Assembly: GCF_001571325.1 (NCBI RefSeq) | Contig: NZ_BCTO01000030.1 | Location: forward strand, 62,001-126,000 | Source of the DNA: Delftia tsuruhatensis NBRC 16741 | Lineage (GTDB): Bacteria; Pseudomonadota; Gammaproteobacteria; Burkholderiales; Burkholderiaceae_C | Direction of reading: 5' to 3' | Length of the DNA: 64,000 nucleotides | In this document: positions 61,855 to 64,000 of the stretch, one piece after another | Position numbering within the stretch: position 1 is the first letter of the stretch | Layout of the letters: each line of letters begins with the position of its first letter | Program-made: the position numbers and the translations under genes | Notes under the pieces: generated by a model | The model's database searches: none | What the model was told of the DNA's origin: nothing | Seen by the model: the letters and a program-made list of their open reading frames with translations, nothing else

Positions 61855-61941
61855 TCCGGCCATCGATTCCATCTCCCAGCAAGCCTGCCCCCAGTGCAGG
61901 TCCGCGTCCGTTCTATCCACAAACACCCGTTGAGGAAACTC

Positions 61942-64000
61942 ATGCAAGAAGCACTGAATTCTTTGGCTCCCGCTGCGCACGGTGATGCTGCCAATCCTTC
62001 CTCCGCCCATCACCTGTCCGTGCAGGACGGCTACCAGATCATCCGCCGCAGCGGCGACGTGGTGCCCTTCACCCCGCAAAAGATCGCCGTCGCGCTGACC
62101 AAGGCCTTCCTGGCCGTGCGCGGCGCCCAGGGCGCTGCCTCCGCCAGCGTGCGCGAGACCGTGGACGAGCTCACCCAGGCCGTGGTGCGCGCCCTGCTGC
62201 GCTCGCGTCCGGGCGGCGGCACCTTCCATATTGAAGACGTGCAGGACCAGGTCGAGCTGGGCCTGATGCGCGGCGGCCACCACGACGTGGCGCGCGCCTA
62301 TGTGCTGTACCGCGACCGCCGCAACCAGGAACGTGCCGAGCAGAAGAAGGCCGCCGAGGCCGCTGCCGCCGCTGCGGCCGCGCCCGCCCCCGTGCTGCAT
62401 GTGACCGACAACGGCCAGCGCGTTCCTCTGGACCAGGCCCGCCTGCTGGCCTTGATCGAGGCCTCCTGCCGCAACCTCAATGCCGACATCCAGGCCGCGC
62501 CCATCGTTGCCGAGACGCTGCGCAACCTGTACGACGGCGTGCCGATCGAAGAAGTCTTCAAGGCCTCCATCCTGGCCGCGCGCACGCTGATCGAAAAGGA
62601 CCCCGACTACACCTACGTCACCGCCCGCCTGCTGCTGCACACCATCGTGCGCGAGGTCATGGGCCACGACGTGCAGCCTGCCGACATCCAGTCGGCCTAC
62701 GCCGCCTACTTCCCCGGCTTCATCCAGAAGGGCGTGGACAACGAGCTGCTCAACCCCGAGCTGCTGAACTACGACCTGCCCCGCCTGGCTGCCGCCCTCA
62801 AGGCCGAACGCGACCAGCAGTTCGACTACCTGGGCCTGCAGACCCTGTACGACCGCTACTTCCTGCACGTGCGCAAGACGCGCATCGAGCTGCCCCAGTC
62901 CTTCTTCATGCGCGTGGCCATGGGCCTGGCGCTGCAGGAAGAGGACCGCAACGCGCGCGCCATCGAGTTCTACGAACTGCTGTCTTCCTTCGACTTCATG
63001 AGCAGCACGCCCACGCTGTTCAACAGCGGCACGCTGCGCTCGCAGCTGTCTTCGTGCTACCTGACCACGGTGCCCGACGATCTGGACGGCATCTATGAGT
63101 CGATCAAGGAAAACGCCCTGCTGTCCAAGTTCGCCGGCGGCCTGGGCAACGACTGGACGCGCGTGCGCGCCCTGGGTTCGCGCATCAAGGGCACGAACGG
63201 CGAGTCGCAGGGCGTGGTGCCCTTCCTCAAGGTGGTCAACGACACGGCCGTGGCCGTGAACCAGGGCGGCAAGCGCAAGGGCGCCGTCTGCACGTACCTG
63301 GAGACCTGGCACCTGGACATCGAGGAATTCCTCGAGCTGCGCAAGAACACGGGTGACGACCGCCGCCGCACGCACGACATGAACACGGCGAACTGGATTC
63401 CCGACCTGTTCATGAAGCGCGTCATGGAAAAGGGCCAGTGGACCCTGTTCTCGCCCTCCGATGTCGGCGACCTGCACGACCTCTTCGGCGCAGCCTTCGA
63501 GCGCGCCTACACGGCCTACGAAACCAAGGCCGACACCGGCGAACTCAAGCTGTTCAAGCGCATCCCGGCCGTGGACCTGTGGCGCAAGATGCTGTCCATG
63601 CTGTTCGAGACCGGCCACCCCTGGGTCACCTTCAAGGACCCCTGCAACGTGCGCTCGCCCCAGCAGCACGCCGGCGTGGTGCACTCGTCCAACCTGTGCA
63701 CCGAGATCACGCTGAACACCAGCGACACCGAGACCGCCGTCTGCAACCTGGGCTCGGTCAACCTGGCGCGCCACATCACCAACGGCGCCATCGACCACGG
63801 CAAGCTGCGCAAGACCATCACCACGGCCATGCGCATGCTGGACAACGTGATCGACATCAACTACTACGCCGTGCAGAAGGCCAAGGACTCCAACCTGCGC
63901 CATCGCCCCGTGGGCCTGGGCCTGATGGGCTTCCAGGATGCGCTCTATGAAATGCGCATCGCCTACGCCAGCGACGCGGCCGTCGAGTTCGCCGACCAGT
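61942..64000 (+). CDS. nrdA: Ribonucleoside-diphosphate reductase class I, alpha subunit (5' part)
   Basis: Starts at ATG 61942 with TGAGGAA upstream and runs out of the window after 686 codons; the last codon is incomplete. An N-terminal ATP-cone (~30-125; RRSGDVVPFTPQKIAVALTK) is followed by an Ala-rich linker and a second, weaker cone-like segment (VTDNGQRVPLDQARLLALIE). The catalytic barrel shows the active-site Cys in LRSQLSSCYLTTVPDD, NLCTEITLNTSD with the radical Cys and Glu, and the second redox Cys in VCNLGSVNLARH. The protein reduces NDPs to dNDPs with a NrdB radical subunit, which should follow. Two NrdR boxes lie upstream. The open reading frame runs to the edge of the window. Confidence 0.98.
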   Translation, partial: MQEALNSLAPAAHGDAANPSSAHHLSVQDGYQIIRRSGDVVPFTPQKIAVALTKAFLAVRGAQGAASASVRETVDELTQAVVRALLRSRPGGGTFHIEDVQDQVELGLMRGGHHDVARAYVLYRDRRNQERAEQKKAAEAAAAAAAAPAPVLHVTDNGQRVPLDQARLLALIEASCRNLNADIQAAPIVAETLRNLYDGVPIEEVFKASILAARTLIEKDPDYTYVTARLLLHTIVREVMGHDVQPADIQSAYAAYFPGFIQKGVDNELLNPELLNYDLPRLAAALKAERDQQFDYLGLQTLYDRYFLHVRKTRIELPQSFFMRVAMGLALQEEDRNARAIEFYELLSSFDFMSSTPTLFNSGTLRSQLSSCYLTTVPDDLDGIYESIKENALLSKFAGGLGNDWTRVRALGSRIKGTNGESQGVVPFLKVVNDTAVAVNQGGKRKGAVCTYLETWHLDIEEFLELRKNTGDDRRRTHDMNTANWIPDLFMKRVMEKGQWTLFSPSDVGDLHDLFGAAFERAYTAYETKADTGELKLFKRIPAVDLWRKMLSMLFETGHPWVTFKDPCNVRSPQQHAGVVHSSNLCTEITLNTSDTETAVCNLGSVNLARHITNGAIDHGKLRKTITTAMRMLDNVIDINYYAVQKAKDSNLRHRPVGLGLMGFQDALYEMRIAYASDAAVEFADQ

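Noticed and set aside
61810..63903. A 697-codon minus-strand open frame over nrdA
   Set aside because: The plus strand encodes nrdA with intact active-site motifs and upstream NrdR boxes. The antisense product is Val/Gly/His/Gln-rich with no motif.

Overview
The window is GC-rich, densely packed DNA from a betaproteobacterium of the Comamonadaceae, most like Delftia, Comamonas or Acidovorax. The case rests on several single-gene Bug/TctC-type periplasmic binding proteins, the ccsA - PP0621-like - pilS - pilR - ampD - nrdA order at the right end, the style of the proteins, and very strong third-position GC bias. That bias produces long antisense reading frames over almost every real gene; those are left out. 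The genus is inferred. No IS element, integrase, prophage or CRISPR array was seen, so this looks like ordinary chromosome with a few accessory islands.

Left part (1-8.3 kb): a FixJ-type two-component pair, then a heavy-metal RND efflux operon (membrane-fusion protein, RND pump, outer-membrane channel) on the minus strand. Directly in front of this operon is a small ORF with a strong Shine-Dalgarno that encodes an Asp-Pro repeat peptide. It resembles the MgtL class of leader peptides and is the most unusual item in the window. 8.3-16.1 kb: a catabolic block with benzoylformate decarboxylase, a ketopantoate-reductase-like enzyme and two Bug proteins under a divergent LysR regulator, then 3-hydroxybutyrate dehydrogenase and a third Bug protein. 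16.2-18.2 kb: nadC, a perfect 9-bp palindrome, and a Nudix-winged-helix regulator (NrtR/NadQ type). 18.3-19.7 kb: a SUKH plus CbrC-family pair that looks like orphan immunity genes.

19.9-27.2 kb is mostly housekeeping: ychF, a MOSC protein, a UbiH-family hydroxylase, dsbC, an M61 peptidase, an enoyl-CoA hydratase and a CAU-anticodon tRNA. 27.3-36.7 kb is an iron block: DUF1513 protein, two imelysins, a di-haem DUF1111 protein and a TonB siderophore receptor, with Fur-box-like sites before both transcription units, followed by an AAHS-type MFS transporter. 37.8-42.4 kb is the molybdenum block: modE divergent from modABC, with a ModE-box palindrome against the modA start, then fdhD.

42.4-48.7 kb: a small exported protein, miaB, and an overlapping trio (helical-repeat protein, PcfJ-like protein, DUF1266 protein) of unknown role. 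48.7-51.3 kb: an XRE regulator, an NlpC/P60 lipoprotein and ffh. 51.5-56.3 kb: a 1302-residue hybrid histidine kinase overlapping a REC-GGDEF diguanylate cyclase, sitting between ffh and the ccsA-type gene. 56.4-64 kb: ccsA-type gene, PP0621-like protein, pilS, pilR, ampD, and the start of nrdA behind two NrdR boxes spaced 31 bp apart. A structured intergenic repeat occurs three times, each time just after a stop codon and in the same orientation relative to the gene (after the tolC-like gene, nadC and modA).
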